Shown here one piece after another: positions 18,822-26,720 of a stretch of 64,000 bases of DNA (position 1 is its first letter; each line of letters starts with the position of its first letter). This DNA comes from Pseudomonadota bacterium (GTDB lineage Bacteria; Pseudomonadota; Gammaproteobacteria; Steroidobacterales; Steroidobacteraceae): assembly GCA_018241525.1 (NCBI GenBank), contig JAFEDR010000001.1, positions 186,001 through 250,000 of the forward strand. The letters are read 5' to 3'. A program made the translations under genes and the position numbers. A model generated the notes under the pieces. That model was given only the letters and a program-made list of their open reading frames with translations. It was not told the DNA's origin and searched no databases.

Positions 18822-19144
18822 TCATCATTTCGTGGCGGGATATTCCCGCGCAGGTGCTCGTGCGCCGCGGTCGCGAGACCGCCAAGGTGCAACTCTCGCC
18901 GCGCTTCCAGGAGGCGGTGGACCGGGCCGCGATGCGCGCCGGAAAGGGCAGCTCGGATGCCTACCTCGCGGACTGGCAGCGCAGCGCACCGCGCCCGTGC
19001 GGCGACGAGCTGCAGGCCGTGGCCGACGCCGAGGCCGCCGCGATCGAGGCGCGGTACAGCGACGCCGATCTCGATCGCATCATCCGCAACAAGGGCGTCG
19101 ACGAGCGACTGGCCCCGCCTGCGACCGGCCCGGAGGCCAGCTGA
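18809..19144 (+). CDS. Small 'virulence factor' family protein (PF13769-like)
   Basis: The protein has 111 residues. IIISWRDIPAQVLVRRGRE, RFQEAVDRAAMRAG and DAYLADWQRS match a short family usually labelled virulence factor, although it mostly occurs in one-carbon/corrinoid operons next to MTHFR genes. Nothing in it suggests a toxin or secretion signal; the family name is probably misleading here. It overlaps DUF1638 by 13 bp and shares one base (TGATG) with the MetV-like gene, so it is tightly coupled to the C1 operon. Function unknown. Confidence 0.75.
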   Translation: MGQLIIISWRDIPAQVLVRRGRETAKVQLSPRFQEAVDRAAMRAGKGSSDAYLADWQRSAPRPCGDELQAVADAEAAAIEARYSDADLDRIIRNKGVDERLAPPATGPEAS

Positions 19145-19617
19145 TGTACAGCGTCCGGCTCTGGTCGGTGCGTCATGCGCGCGGCCTCAACCGCTTCTAC
19201 AACGCCTTCGAGCGTGCGCTGCTGGGGCTCGCGCCGCTGTTCCGCGCCATCGGCTACCAGCGCCTCGAGCGCCCGGTCGCGGCGCTCGAGCGCGGCGTCA
19301 AGGGGCTGCTGTTCGATTGCAAGATGTGCGGCCAGTGCGTGCTGAGCTCGACCGGCATGTCCTGCCCGATGAACTGCCCGAAGAACATCCGCAATGGCCC
19401 CTGTGGCGGCGTGCGCGCCAACGGTCACTGCGAGGTCAAGCCCGAGATGCGCTGCGTGTGGGTCCAGGCCTTCGCCGGCGCCGAGCGGATGCCGAGCGGA
19501 CTCGACCGGATCCGCGTCGTGCAGGCGCCGGTGGACCGGCGCCTCGAGGGGCGCTCGTCGTGGCTCAAGGTCGTGCGCGACAAGACCGACTCGCCGAAGC
19601 CGGAGACGAAGAAATGA
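19144..19617 (+). CDS. MTHFR C-terminal-domain protein (MetV-like, cysteine-rich)
   Basis: The protein has 157 residues. It has a cysteine cluster: CKMCGQCVLSSTGMSCPMNC followed by PKNIRNGPCGGVRANGHCEV. This is the MTHFR_C / MetV signature, thought to hold iron-sulfur or zinc and to partner with MetF in acetogen-type methylene-THF reductases. The next gene is metF-like and overlaps by four bases (ATGA), so a MetVF complex is likely. In this pathway the pair would oxidise methyl-THF to methylene-THF. Confidence 0.86.
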   Translation: MYSVRLWSVRHARGLNRFYNAFERALLGLAPLFRAIGYQRLERPVAALERGVKGLLFDCKMCGQCVLSSTGMSCPMNCPKNIRNGPCGGVRANGHCEVKPEMRCVWVQAFAGAERMPSGLDRIRVVQAPVDRRLEGRSSWLKVVRDKTDSPKPETKK

Positions 19618-20630
19618 TCTTCGAGGACGAGCCGGTTCCCGGCTACCCGCTGCCGATCCTGCCGGGTCACGTCTCGCCCGGGCGACTCGAGCGCGTCCTG
19701 CGCGCCGGTGCCTTCGCCGTGACCACTGAGCTCGCGCCGCCCGACTCGGCGAATCCCGAGGACGTGTTCGTGCGTGCCCGGGTGTTCGACGGCTACGTCG
19801 ACGCGATCAACGCGACGGACGGATCCGGAGCCAACTGCCACATGTCGAGCGTGGCGGTCTGCGCGCTGCTGACGCGCGTCGGCTACGCGCCCGTGATGCA
19901 GATTTCCTGCCGCGACAAAAACCGGATCGCGATCCAGGGTGACATCCTCGGCGGCGCGGCGATGGGCGTGTGCAACATGCTGTGCCTGTCCGGCGACGGC
20001 GTGCAGGCCGGCGACCACCCGCAGGCGAAGCCGGTGTTCGACCTCGACTCGCTGTCCCTGCTGGAGATCGGCTGCACGCTGCGCGACCAGCACCGCTTCC
20101 AGTCCGGCCGCAAGATCAGCTACTCGCCGCGCGTGTTCTTTGGCGCCGCCGAGAACCCGTGCGGGCCGCCGGTCGAGCATCGTGCGCTGCGCCTCGCCAA
20201 GAAGATCGCGGCCGGCGCGCAGTTCATCCAGACGCAGTACGTCTACGATCTCGACCGGCTGCGCCAGTTCCTGCGCGCGGTCGAGGACCTCGGCCTGCTC
20301 GACAAGGTGTTCCTGCTGATCGGCGTCGGCCCGTTCAAGACCGCGAAGGGCGCCGAGTTCATGCGCAACAACGTGCCCGGGCTGCACATCCCGGACGCGA
20401 TCGTGAAGCGCCTCGCCGGCGCGCAGGACCAGGCTCGCGAGGGACGCAATATCTGCATCGAGCTGATCCAGGAGATCCGCACGATCAAGGGCGTGCACGG
20501 CGTGCACGTCATGGCCTATCGCCAGGAGGAGAGCGTCGCCGAGATCATCCGCGACTCCGGCGTTCTCCAGGGCCGGGTGCCGTGGTACCCGGGACGCGAC
20601 CAGAACCCCGCCGACAGGAAAGCATCATGA
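19614..20630 (+). CDS. metF: Methylenetetrahydrofolate reductase (MetF-like)
   Basis: The protein has 338 residues and a TIM-barrel MTHFR fold. Visible markers are FAVTTELAPPDSANPEDVF, MQISCRDKNRIAIQGDILGG, NMLCLSGDGVQAGDHPQAKP, GAQFIQTQYVYDL and a C-terminal MAYRQEESVAEIIRDSGVL. It differs from the classical E. coli type and matches the branch found with MetV and corrinoid methyltransferases. The enzyme interconverts methyl-THF and methylene-THF using FAD. It overlaps both neighbours by four bases. In a catabolic setting the reverse (oxidative) direction is expected, which needs a suitable electron acceptor. Confidence 0.9.
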   Translation: MIFEDEPVPGYPLPILPGHVSPGRLERVLRAGAFAVTTELAPPDSANPEDVFVRARVFDGYVDAINATDGSGANCHMSSVAVCALLTRVGYAPVMQISCRDKNRIAIQGDILGGAAMGVCNMLCLSGDGVQAGDHPQAKPVFDLDSLSLLEIGCTLRDQHRFQSGRKISYSPRVFFGAAENPCGPPVEHRALRLAKKIAAGAQFIQTQYVYDLDRLRQFLRAVEDLGLLDKVFLLIGVGPFKTAKGAEFMRNNVPGLHIPDAIVKRLAGAQDQAREGRNICIELIQEIRTIKGVHGVHVMAYRQEESVAEIIRDSGVLQGRVPWYPGRDQNPADRKAS

Positions 20631-21571
20631 CCGACACGATCGTCAGTTCCGCGACCAAGGAAGTCGTCATCGGCTTCGACCGCCCGTTCGTCATCATCGG
20701 CGAGCGCATCAACCCGACCGGCCGCAAGATCCTCGCCGCCGAGATGGCGGCCGGCGACTACAGCCGCGTCGAGGCCGATGCACGCGCGCAGATCGAGGCC
20801 GGGGCGCACATGCTGGACGTCAACGCCGGCATCCCGCTGGCCGACGAGCCGGCGATCCTCGCGAAGGCGGTGCAGCTGGTGCAGTCGATCACCGACGTGC
20901 CGCTGTCGATCGATTCCTCGATCGTCGCGGCGCTCGAGTCGGGGCTCTCGGTCTACAAGGGCAAGGCGCTGGTGAACTCGGTGACCGGCGAGGAGGACCG
21001 CCTCGAGACGGTGCTGCCGCTCGTCAAGAAGTATGGCGCGGCGGTGGTCGCGATCTCGAACGACGAGACCGGCATCTCCGAGGATCCGGACGTCCGCTTC
21101 GCGGTCGCCAAGAAGATCGTCGAACGCGCGATGGACCACGGCATCCCGGCCGCCGACGTGGTGGTGGACCCGCTCGTGATGCCGATCGGCGCCATCAACC
21201 AGGCCGGCGTGCAGGTGATGCGGCTCGTTCACCGCCTCAAGACCGAGCTCAAGGTCAACACGACCTGCGGCGCGTCGAACATCAGCTTCGGCCTGCCGAA
21301 CCGCAACGGCGTCAATGCCGCCTTCCTGACCATGGCGATCAGCTCGGGCATGACCTCGGCGATCACCAACCCGCTGCACGCCGAGGTGATGCAGGCCGTG
21401 ATGGGGGCGGACGTGATGATGGGCCACGACCCCGACTGCATGCGCTGGATCCGCAAGTACCGTGATGCCGCCCCGGCGCCGGTTGCGGGCGTCAGCGGCG
21501 CCGCGCCGGCCGAGGCGCCGCGCGGCCGGCGCGAGGGCGGTCACCGCCGCCGCGCGACCCCCTCGAGCTGA
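20627..21571 (+). CDS. Methyltetrahydrofolate:corrinoid methyltransferase (MtgA/AcsE type)
   Basis: The protein has 314 residues and a pterin-binding TIM barrel: FVIIGERINPTGRK, IEAGAHMLDVNAGIP, VPLSIDSSIVAALESGL, AVVAISNDETGI and NTTCGASNISFGLPNRNGVN. These match the CH3-THF:corrinoid methyltransferases of acetogens and of glycine betaine utilisers (MtgA). It would transfer the methyl group from the corrinoid protein to THF. The last 40 residues are Ala/Arg-rich low-complexity sequence absent from the core fold. The ATG at 20627 overlaps metF by four bases. Confidence 0.92.
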   Translation: MTDTIVSSATKEVVIGFDRPFVIIGERINPTGRKILAAEMAAGDYSRVEADARAQIEAGAHMLDVNAGIPLADEPAILAKAVQLVQSITDVPLSIDSSIVAALESGLSVYKGKALVNSVTGEEDRLETVLPLVKKYGAAVVAISNDETGISEDPDVRFAVAKKIVERAMDHGIPAADVVVDPLVMPIGAINQAGVQVMRLVHRLKTELKVNTTCGASNISFGLPNRNGVNAAFLTMAISSGMTSAITNPLHAEVMQAVMGADVMMGHDPDCMRWIRKYRDAAPAPVAGVSGAAPAEAPRGRREGGHRRRATPSS

Positions 21572-21579
21572 GCGCGACC

Positions 21580-23595
21580 GTGGCCGACCCCGTCGCACTG
21601 GTCGTCTTCACGCCGTCGGGCAAGCGCGGCCGGTTCCGGCACGGCACGCCGCTGCTGACCGCAGCGCGTACGCTCGGTGTCGACATCGATTCGGTCTGCG
21701 GTGGGCGCGCGATGTGCACGCGCTGCCAGGTGCTGATCGCCGAGGGCGAGTTCGCCAAGCACGGCGTGCGCTCCTCGGCCGAGAACCTGTCGGCGATGTC
21801 GGCCGCCGAGCAGCGTCTCGCGAACCGCCGCGTGCTGGCGGAAGGCCGTCGCCTGTCGTGCCAGGCGCTGGTGCAGGGCGACGTCGTGGTCGACGTCCCT
21901 GCGACCAGCCAGGTGCACCGGCAGGTCGTGCGCAAGGCCGCCGAGGCGCGCGACATCGAGCTCTATCCGCTCGTCACGCTGCACTACGTCGAGGTGCACG
22001 AGCCCGACATGCACGACCAGGCGGGCGACCTCGTGCGGCTGGAGGAGGCGCTCGCCCGCGAGTGGAACCTGCAGAAGCTCGGCTGCGACCTGCTCGTGCT
22101 GCAGCAACTGCAGCCGGTGCTGCGCGCCGGCGGCTGGAAAGTCACGGTCGCGGTGCACGATCATTCGCGCATCATCGCGATCTGGCCGGGCTTCCACGAG
22201 CGGATCTTCGGCATGGCGGTCGACATCGGCTCGACGACGATCGCCGCGCACCTGTGCGACCTGACGACCGGCGAGGTGGTCGCCTCGGCGGGCCAGATGA
22301 ACCCGCAGATCCGCTTCGGCGAAGACCTGATGAGCCGTGTCTCCTACGCGATGATGAACCCGGGCGGCGCGGCGCAGATGACCAACGCCGTACGCATCGC
22401 CATCAGCGAGCTGGCCGCGGACGTGGCGCGCAGCGCGGGCGTCGGACCGGATGCGATCCTCGAGGCCACGCTGGTTGGCAATCCGATCATGCACCACCTG
22501 GTGCTGGGGCTCGATCCGGTCGAGCTCGGCGGCGCGCCGTTCGCGCTCGCCATCGACCGCGGCCTGACGGTGTGGGCCTCGGAGATCGGGCTGGCGCTGC
22601 ACCCGACCGCCCGCGTCTACGTGCTGCCGTGCATCGCCGGCCACGTCGGTGCCGACTGCGCCGGGGTGATCCTCGCCGAGCGCCCGGACCTCAACGACGA
22701 GATGACGCTGCTGGTCGACGTCGGCACCAACGCCGAGATCGTGCTCGGCAACAAGGCCAAGCTGGTGGCCTGCTCGAGTCCGACGGGGCCCGCCTTCGAG
22801 GGTGCGCAGATCAGCTGTGGCCAGCGCGCCGCCCCGGGCGCGATCGAGCGCGTGCGCATCGACCCGGCGACCCTGGAGCCGCGCTTCAAGATCATTGGCG
22901 TGGACGTCTGGTCCGACGACCCGGGCTTTGCGGCGGCGGCCGAGCAGACCGGCATCACCGGCATCTGCGGCTCCGGCATCATCGAGGTGATGGCGGAGAT
23001 GTACCTCGCCGGCATCATCAACCAGGACGGCGTGATCGACGGTGCGCTGGCGGCCCGCAGCTCCCGCGTGGTGGCCAACGGCCGCACCTTTGCCTACGTC
23101 CTCTACGAGGGCAGCCAGCGGCTCGCGATCACGCAGAACGACGTGCGCGCGATCCAGCTCGCCAAGGCGGCGCTGCACGCCGGCATCCTGCTGCTGATGG
23201 AGCGGCTCGGCATCGAGCACGTCGACCGGATCCGGCTTGCCGGCGCCTTCGGCAGCCACATCGACGTCAAGTACGCGATGGTGCTCGGCATGATCCCGGA
23301 CTGCGACCTCGCCAAGGTGGGTTCCGCCGGCAATGCCGCCGGCACCGGTGCGCGGATTGCGCTGCTCGACTCGCGGGCACGCGCGACGATCGAGCAGATC
23401 GTCGGGCGCGTCGAGAAGATCGAGACCGCGATCGAGCCCCGGTTCCAGGCGCACTTCGTCGAGTCGATGGCGATCCCGCACAAGAGCGCGCCGTACCCCA
23501 ACCTGCGGCGGGTGGTCGAGCTGCCGGAGCCGAAGGCAGCGGTTCAGCCGGAGGGTCGTGAGCGGCGCGGCCGGCGCGCGGTCACCCGCCCGTAG
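21580..23595 (+). CDS. ATP-dependent corrinoid-protein reactivase (RACE/DUF4445, 2Fe-2S)
   Basis: The protein has 671 residues. The N-terminal ferredoxin domain has CGGRAMCTRC and a fourth cysteine in RRLSC (Cys40, Cys46, Cys49, Cys94), the plant-type 2Fe-2S spacing. The rest is the RACE linker and ASKHA ATPase domain (FGMAVDIGSTTIAAHLCDL, VDVGTNAEIVLGNK, GICGSGIIEVMAEMYLAG, LAGAFGSHIDVKYAMVLGM). Such proteins re-reduce accidentally oxidised Co(II) corrinoid to Co(I) using ATP and an electron donor. The GTG start lies 8 bp after the methyltransferase stop. Its presence shows that the corrinoid cycle is meant to turn over catalytically. Confidence 0.92.
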   Translation: MADPVALVVFTPSGKRGRFRHGTPLLTAARTLGVDIDSVCGGRAMCTRCQVLIAEGEFAKHGVRSSAENLSAMSAAEQRLANRRVLAEGRRLSCQALVQGDVVVDVPATSQVHRQVVRKAAEARDIELYPLVTLHYVEVHEPDMHDQAGDLVRLEEALAREWNLQKLGCDLLVLQQLQPVLRAGGWKVTVAVHDHSRIIAIWPGFHERIFGMAVDIGSTTIAAHLCDLTTGEVVASAGQMNPQIRFGEDLMSRVSYAMMNPGGAAQMTNAVRIAISELAADVARSAGVGPDAILEATLVGNPIMHHLVLGLDPVELGGAPFALAIDRGLTVWASEIGLALHPTARVYVLPCIAGHVGADCAGVILAERPDLNDEMTLLVDVGTNAEIVLGNKAKLVACSSPTGPAFEGAQISCGQRAAPGAIERVRIDPATLEPRFKIIGVDVWSDDPGFAAAAEQTGITGICGSGIIEVMAEMYLAGIINQDGVIDGALAARSSRVVANGRTFAYVLYEGSQRLAITQNDVRAIQLAKAALHAGILLLMERLGIEHVDRIRLAGAFGSHIDVKYAMVLGMIPDCDLAKVGSAGNAAGTGARIALLDSRARATIEQIVGRVEKIETAIEPRFQAHFVESMAIPHKSAPYPNLRRVVELPEPKAAVQPEGRERRGRRAVTRP

Positions 23596-23611
23596 CCCGC
23601 CGCGGATTCCC

Positions 23612-24835
23612 GTGTACGAGAAGGTCCTGCTGTTCGCGACGCCGGCCTTCATCGTGCTGATGCTGGCAGAGTCCATCCTCGCCGAGGTCCGTGGTGCGAG
23701 CCGCTACCGCCTTGCCGACGCCGTGACGTCGGTCGGGCTCGGCAGCCTGTCGACCTACTTCGGCGTCTTCACGCGCGCGGCGACTTTCGGCATCTACGTG
23801 CTCGTCTACCGCGAGGCGCGGCTGGCGACGCTCGATGCCGGCGACTGGCGCGTCTGGGTCGGCGCGCTGCTCGGCTACGACTTCCTGTACTACTGGTACC
23901 ACCGGCTCGGGCACGAGGTCGCGATCCTCTGGGCCGCGCACGTCGTGCACCACCAGAGCGAGGAGTACAACCTGTCGACGGCGCTGCGCCAGACGAGCAG
24001 CGGCTTCCTGTTCTCTTGGGTGTTCTACCTGCCGCTGGCGTTGGCCGGGGTGCCGCCGGCCGTGTTCCTCACGGTCGCGCTGATTGACCTGCTGTACCAG
24101 TTCTGGATCCACACCGAGCAGGTCGGCTCGCTGGGCGCGCTCGATCGCTGGCTGGCGACGCCGTCGAATCACCGCGTGCACCACGCGGTCAACGACGTCT
24201 ACGTCGACCGCAACTACGGCGGGATCCTGATGGTGTGGGATCGCCTGTTCGGCAGCTTCCAGCCCGAGCTGCCCGCCGAGCGTTGCGTCTACGGCACGCG
24301 CGACCCGGTGCGCTCCTGGAACCCGCTGTGGGCGAACCTGCAGGTCTACGTCGCGCTCTTCCGTGACGCCTGGCATGCGCGCGCCTGGGCGGACAAGTGG
24401 CGCGTGTTCGTGCGCCGGCCCGGCTGGCGGCCGGCGGACGTGGCCGCGCGCTTCCCGAAGGAGCCGTTCCGGCTGCCGCTCTCGAAGTTCGCGCCGCCGC
24501 TGCCGCGACTGCTCGGCGGATACTGCCTCGCACAGCTCGTCGGCGTGATCGCTGTCGGGGCGTATTTCCTCGCCGTCGAGCCGCGCCTGTCGCGACCGGC
24601 GGCGCTTGCCTGGTTCGCGGCGCTGGCGGTCTCGTTGTGGATCATCGGCGGGCTGGCGGAAGGACGGCGCGGCTTCGTGCCGCTCGAGGCCGGGCGGCTC
24701 GCCGCGTTCGCGCTGATCGGCGCCGTGGGACTGGCCGGCGCCCCGGCGGCGCTCGCGGCGCTGATCGTCGGTGCCGCCACGCTCGGCGCCTGGCTCCTGC
24801 TCGCGGCGCGCCGCCTGCCTGCGGCGGCGGCGTGA
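23612..24835 (+). CDS. Sterol desaturase / fatty acid hydroxylase family membrane protein
   Basis: The protein has 407 residues with several membrane segments. The di-iron histidine boxes are YYWYHRLGHE, HVVHHQSEEYNLSTALRQ and SNHRVHHAVN. The layout and C-terminal extension resemble alkylglycerol monooxygenase-like proteins. It needs O2 and di-iron. The GTG at 23612 is 16 bp after the reactivase gene; an earlier GTG inside that gene is possible. It overlaps the next gene by one base (TGATG). Its role in a methylamine island is not obvious: it could free choline from ether lipids or make a hopanoid/sterol modification. That is speculation. Confidence 0.85.
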   Translation: MYEKVLLFATPAFIVLMLAESILAEVRGASRYRLADAVTSVGLGSLSTYFGVFTRAATFGIYVLVYREARLATLDAGDWRVWVGALLGYDFLYYWYHRLGHEVAILWAAHVVHHQSEEYNLSTALRQTSSGFLFSWVFYLPLALAGVPPAVFLTVALIDLLYQFWIHTEQVGSLGALDRWLATPSNHRVHHAVNDVYVDRNYGGILMVWDRLFGSFQPELPAERCVYGTRDPVRSWNPLWANLQVYVALFRDAWHARAWADKWRVFVRRPGWRPADVAARFPKEPFRLPLSKFAPPLPRLLGGYCLAQLVGVIAVGAYFLAVEPRLSRPAALAWFAALAVSLWIIGGLAEGRRGFVPLEAGRLAAFALIGAVGLAGAPAALAALIVGAATLGAWLLLAARRLPAAAA

Positions 24836-25698
24836 TGCCGATGGCGCCGCGGCCGCTGCCCGCCGGACTCGTCGACGCCTCGGTCGCCAAGGCGTACCGC
24901 GCCGATGGCGCGGTCTGCCTGCGCGGACTGCTCGATTCTGCGGAGGTCGAGCAGCTGCGCCGTGGCATCGACGCCAACCTCGCGGCACCCAGTCCGCGCG
25001 CCAAGGTCGCGAGCCAGCCCGACGACCCGGGCTGGTTCATCGAGGACTTCTGCAACTGGCAGGAGAATCCGGACTACCGGGCGCTGATCGAGCGCAGCCC
25101 GCTCGCCGAGGCCGCTGCGGCGCTGATGGGCAGCCGCACGGTACGGCTCAACCATGACCACATGCTGACCAAAGAGCCCGGCACGCGGCAGCGCACGCCG
25201 TGGCACCAGGACCAGCCGTACTACAACCTCGAAGGTCGCCAGAACGTCAGTTTCTGGATTCCCGTCGACGCGGTCGCACGCGAGGCGACGCTCGAGTTCG
25301 TCGCCGGCTCGCACCTCGGCCCCTGGCTGATGCCCCGGACGTTCATGTCGAATGAGGCACGCTGGTTCCCGGAGGGCAGCCTCGCGGACCTGCCGGACAT
25401 CGAAGGCCGGCGCTCGAACTACCGCGTCCTCGGCTGGGCGCTGGAGCCGGGCGACGTGGTGGCCTTCCAGATGCTGACGCTGCATGCCGCCGCCGGTGTC
25501 CAGCCCGGGCGGCGGCGGCGCGTCTTCTCGCTGCGGCTCACCGGCGATGACATGCGCCACGCGCCCCGCAACTGGGTCACCTCGCCCGCCTTTCCCGGGC
25601 TCGAGGCGGAACTGCCGGCGGGCGCGCCGCTCGTGCACCCGCTCTTCCCGCAGCTCTGGCCGGCGGACGCCGCGCGCGCGCCGACTCGGGTACCCTAG
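24835..25698 (+). CDS. Phytanoyl-CoA dioxygenase (PhyH) family 2OG-Fe(II) oxygenase
   Basis: The protein has 287 residues. The iron facial triad is visible as WHQDQPYY (His and Asp) and LTLHAAAGVQ (distal His), followed by RRRVFSLRLTGDD with the arginine that holds 2-oxoglutarate. NVSFWIPVDAV and LEFVAGSHLG are also typical. It is coupled to the upstream gene by a one-base overlap (TGATG). PhyH enzymes in bacterial clusters often hydroxylate or oxidatively cleave small molecules, including N-methyl betaines. The substrate here is unknown. Confidence 0.87.
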   Translation: MPMAPRPLPAGLVDASVAKAYRADGAVCLRGLLDSAEVEQLRRGIDANLAAPSPRAKVASQPDDPGWFIEDFCNWQENPDYRALIERSPLAEAAAALMGSRTVRLNHDHMLTKEPGTRQRTPWHQDQPYYNLEGRQNVSFWIPVDAVAREATLEFVAGSHLGPWLMPRTFMSNEARWFPEGSLADLPDIEGRRSNYRVLGWALEPGDVVAFQMLTLHAAAGVQPGRRRRVFSLRLTGDDMRHAPRNWVTSPAFPGLEAELPAGAPLVHPLFPQLWPADAARAPTRVP

Positions 25699-25765
25699 CG
25701 CCGGCCCGCAGATGCGGGCCCGACCGGCGCCGGCTGCCGGCCGTCCGACGGCAGAGCGAGGCGCG

Positions 25766-26707
25766 ATGGGCGATTACACGTTCGCGTTCGAGACTTCCAC
25801 GACCCATCCGGGGTTCCTGAAGGCGCCGCCGCTGACGGCGCGGCCGGCCGCACGCTTCGTGGTCGCCGGGATTCCCTGGGACGGCTCGACCACGAACCGG
25901 CCGGGCGCGCGCTTCGGCCCGTACCAGATCCGGCGCGCGAGCCACATGCTCTGCGACGGCATGCATCCCGAGTGGGGCGTCTCGCCGCTCGCCGAGCTCG
26001 CCGACGCAGGCGACCTGACGCTGCCGAACACCTCGCTCGCCGCGATGCGCGCCGCGCTCGCGCCGCTCGTGGCGCCTCTGGTCGCGAACCACCACGTCGC
26101 CTGGCTCGGTGGCGATCACTCCGTCACGCTGCCGCTGCTGCGTGCCTACCGCGCGCAGGTCGGGCGGCCGCTCGCGCTGGTGCACTTCGACGCCCACTGC
26201 GACACCTGGACCGACCATTTTGGCGAACCGTCGGGTCACGGCACCTGGGTGCACGAGGCGTTCGTCGAGGGCCTGGTCGAGCCGGCGCGCACTGTGCAGT
26301 TCGGCATCCGCTCGGCGGCGGCACGCGAGACCAGCCGCTACGTCGCCGATCGCGGCGGACTGATCTATACGGCGCGCGACCTGCGCGGCCTCGAGAGTCC
26401 GGGCCAGCTTGCGGCGGTGGTTGCCGCGGTGCGCGCGCGGCTCTCGGGCGCGGGGGCACCGCCCGTTTACCTGTCGCTCGACATCGACTGTCTCGATCCG
26501 GCGTTCGCTCCAGGCACCGGCACGCCGGAGCCGGGCGGACTGAGCTCGGCGCAGGTGCTGACGCTGCTCGAGGAGCTCACCGACCTCGACCTCGTCGGCA
26601 TGGACCTGTGCGAGGTGGCTCCCGCCTACGATCACGCCGAGCTGACGAGCAACGCCGCGGCGAATTTCGTCTGGACGTACCTGTGCGGGCGGATGCGCGC
26701 CCCCTGA
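25766..26707 (+). CDS. Ureohydrolase (agmatinase/arginase family)
   Basis: The protein has 313 residues with all manganese ligands: AWLGGDHSVTLP, HFDAHCDTW and LDIDCLDPAFAPGTGTPEPG. GARFGPYQIRRASHM is the usual N-terminal pattern. The family hydrolyses guanidino compounds to urea and an amine. The specificity loop is not diagnostic; agmatinase, guanidinobutyrase or guanidinoacetase-type activity are all possible. In this island a substrate whose product enters glycine or sarcosine metabolism, such as guanidinoacetate, would fit; that is inference. It ends 13 bp from the convergent MttB gene. Confidence 0.87.
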   Translation: MGDYTFAFETSTTHPGFLKAPPLTARPAARFVVAGIPWDGSTTNRPGARFGPYQIRRASHMLCDGMHPEWGVSPLAELADAGDLTLPNTSLAAMRAALAPLVAPLVANHHVAWLGGDHSVTLPLLRAYRAQVGRPLALVHFDAHCDTWTDHFGEPSGHGTWVHEAFVEGLVEPARTVQFGIRSAAARETSRYVADRGGLIYTARDLRGLESPGQLAAVVAAVRARLSGAGAPPVYLSLDIDCLDPAFAPGTGTPEPGGLSSAQVLTLLEELTDLDLVGMDLCEVAPAYDHAELTSNAAANFVWTYLCGRMRAP

Positions 26708-26720
26708 GGAGGCGCGGCGG

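Noticed and set aside
18809..19144. A true virulence or toxin gene
   Set aside because: Only the family name suggests it. The protein has no export signal and is embedded in a one-carbon operon.
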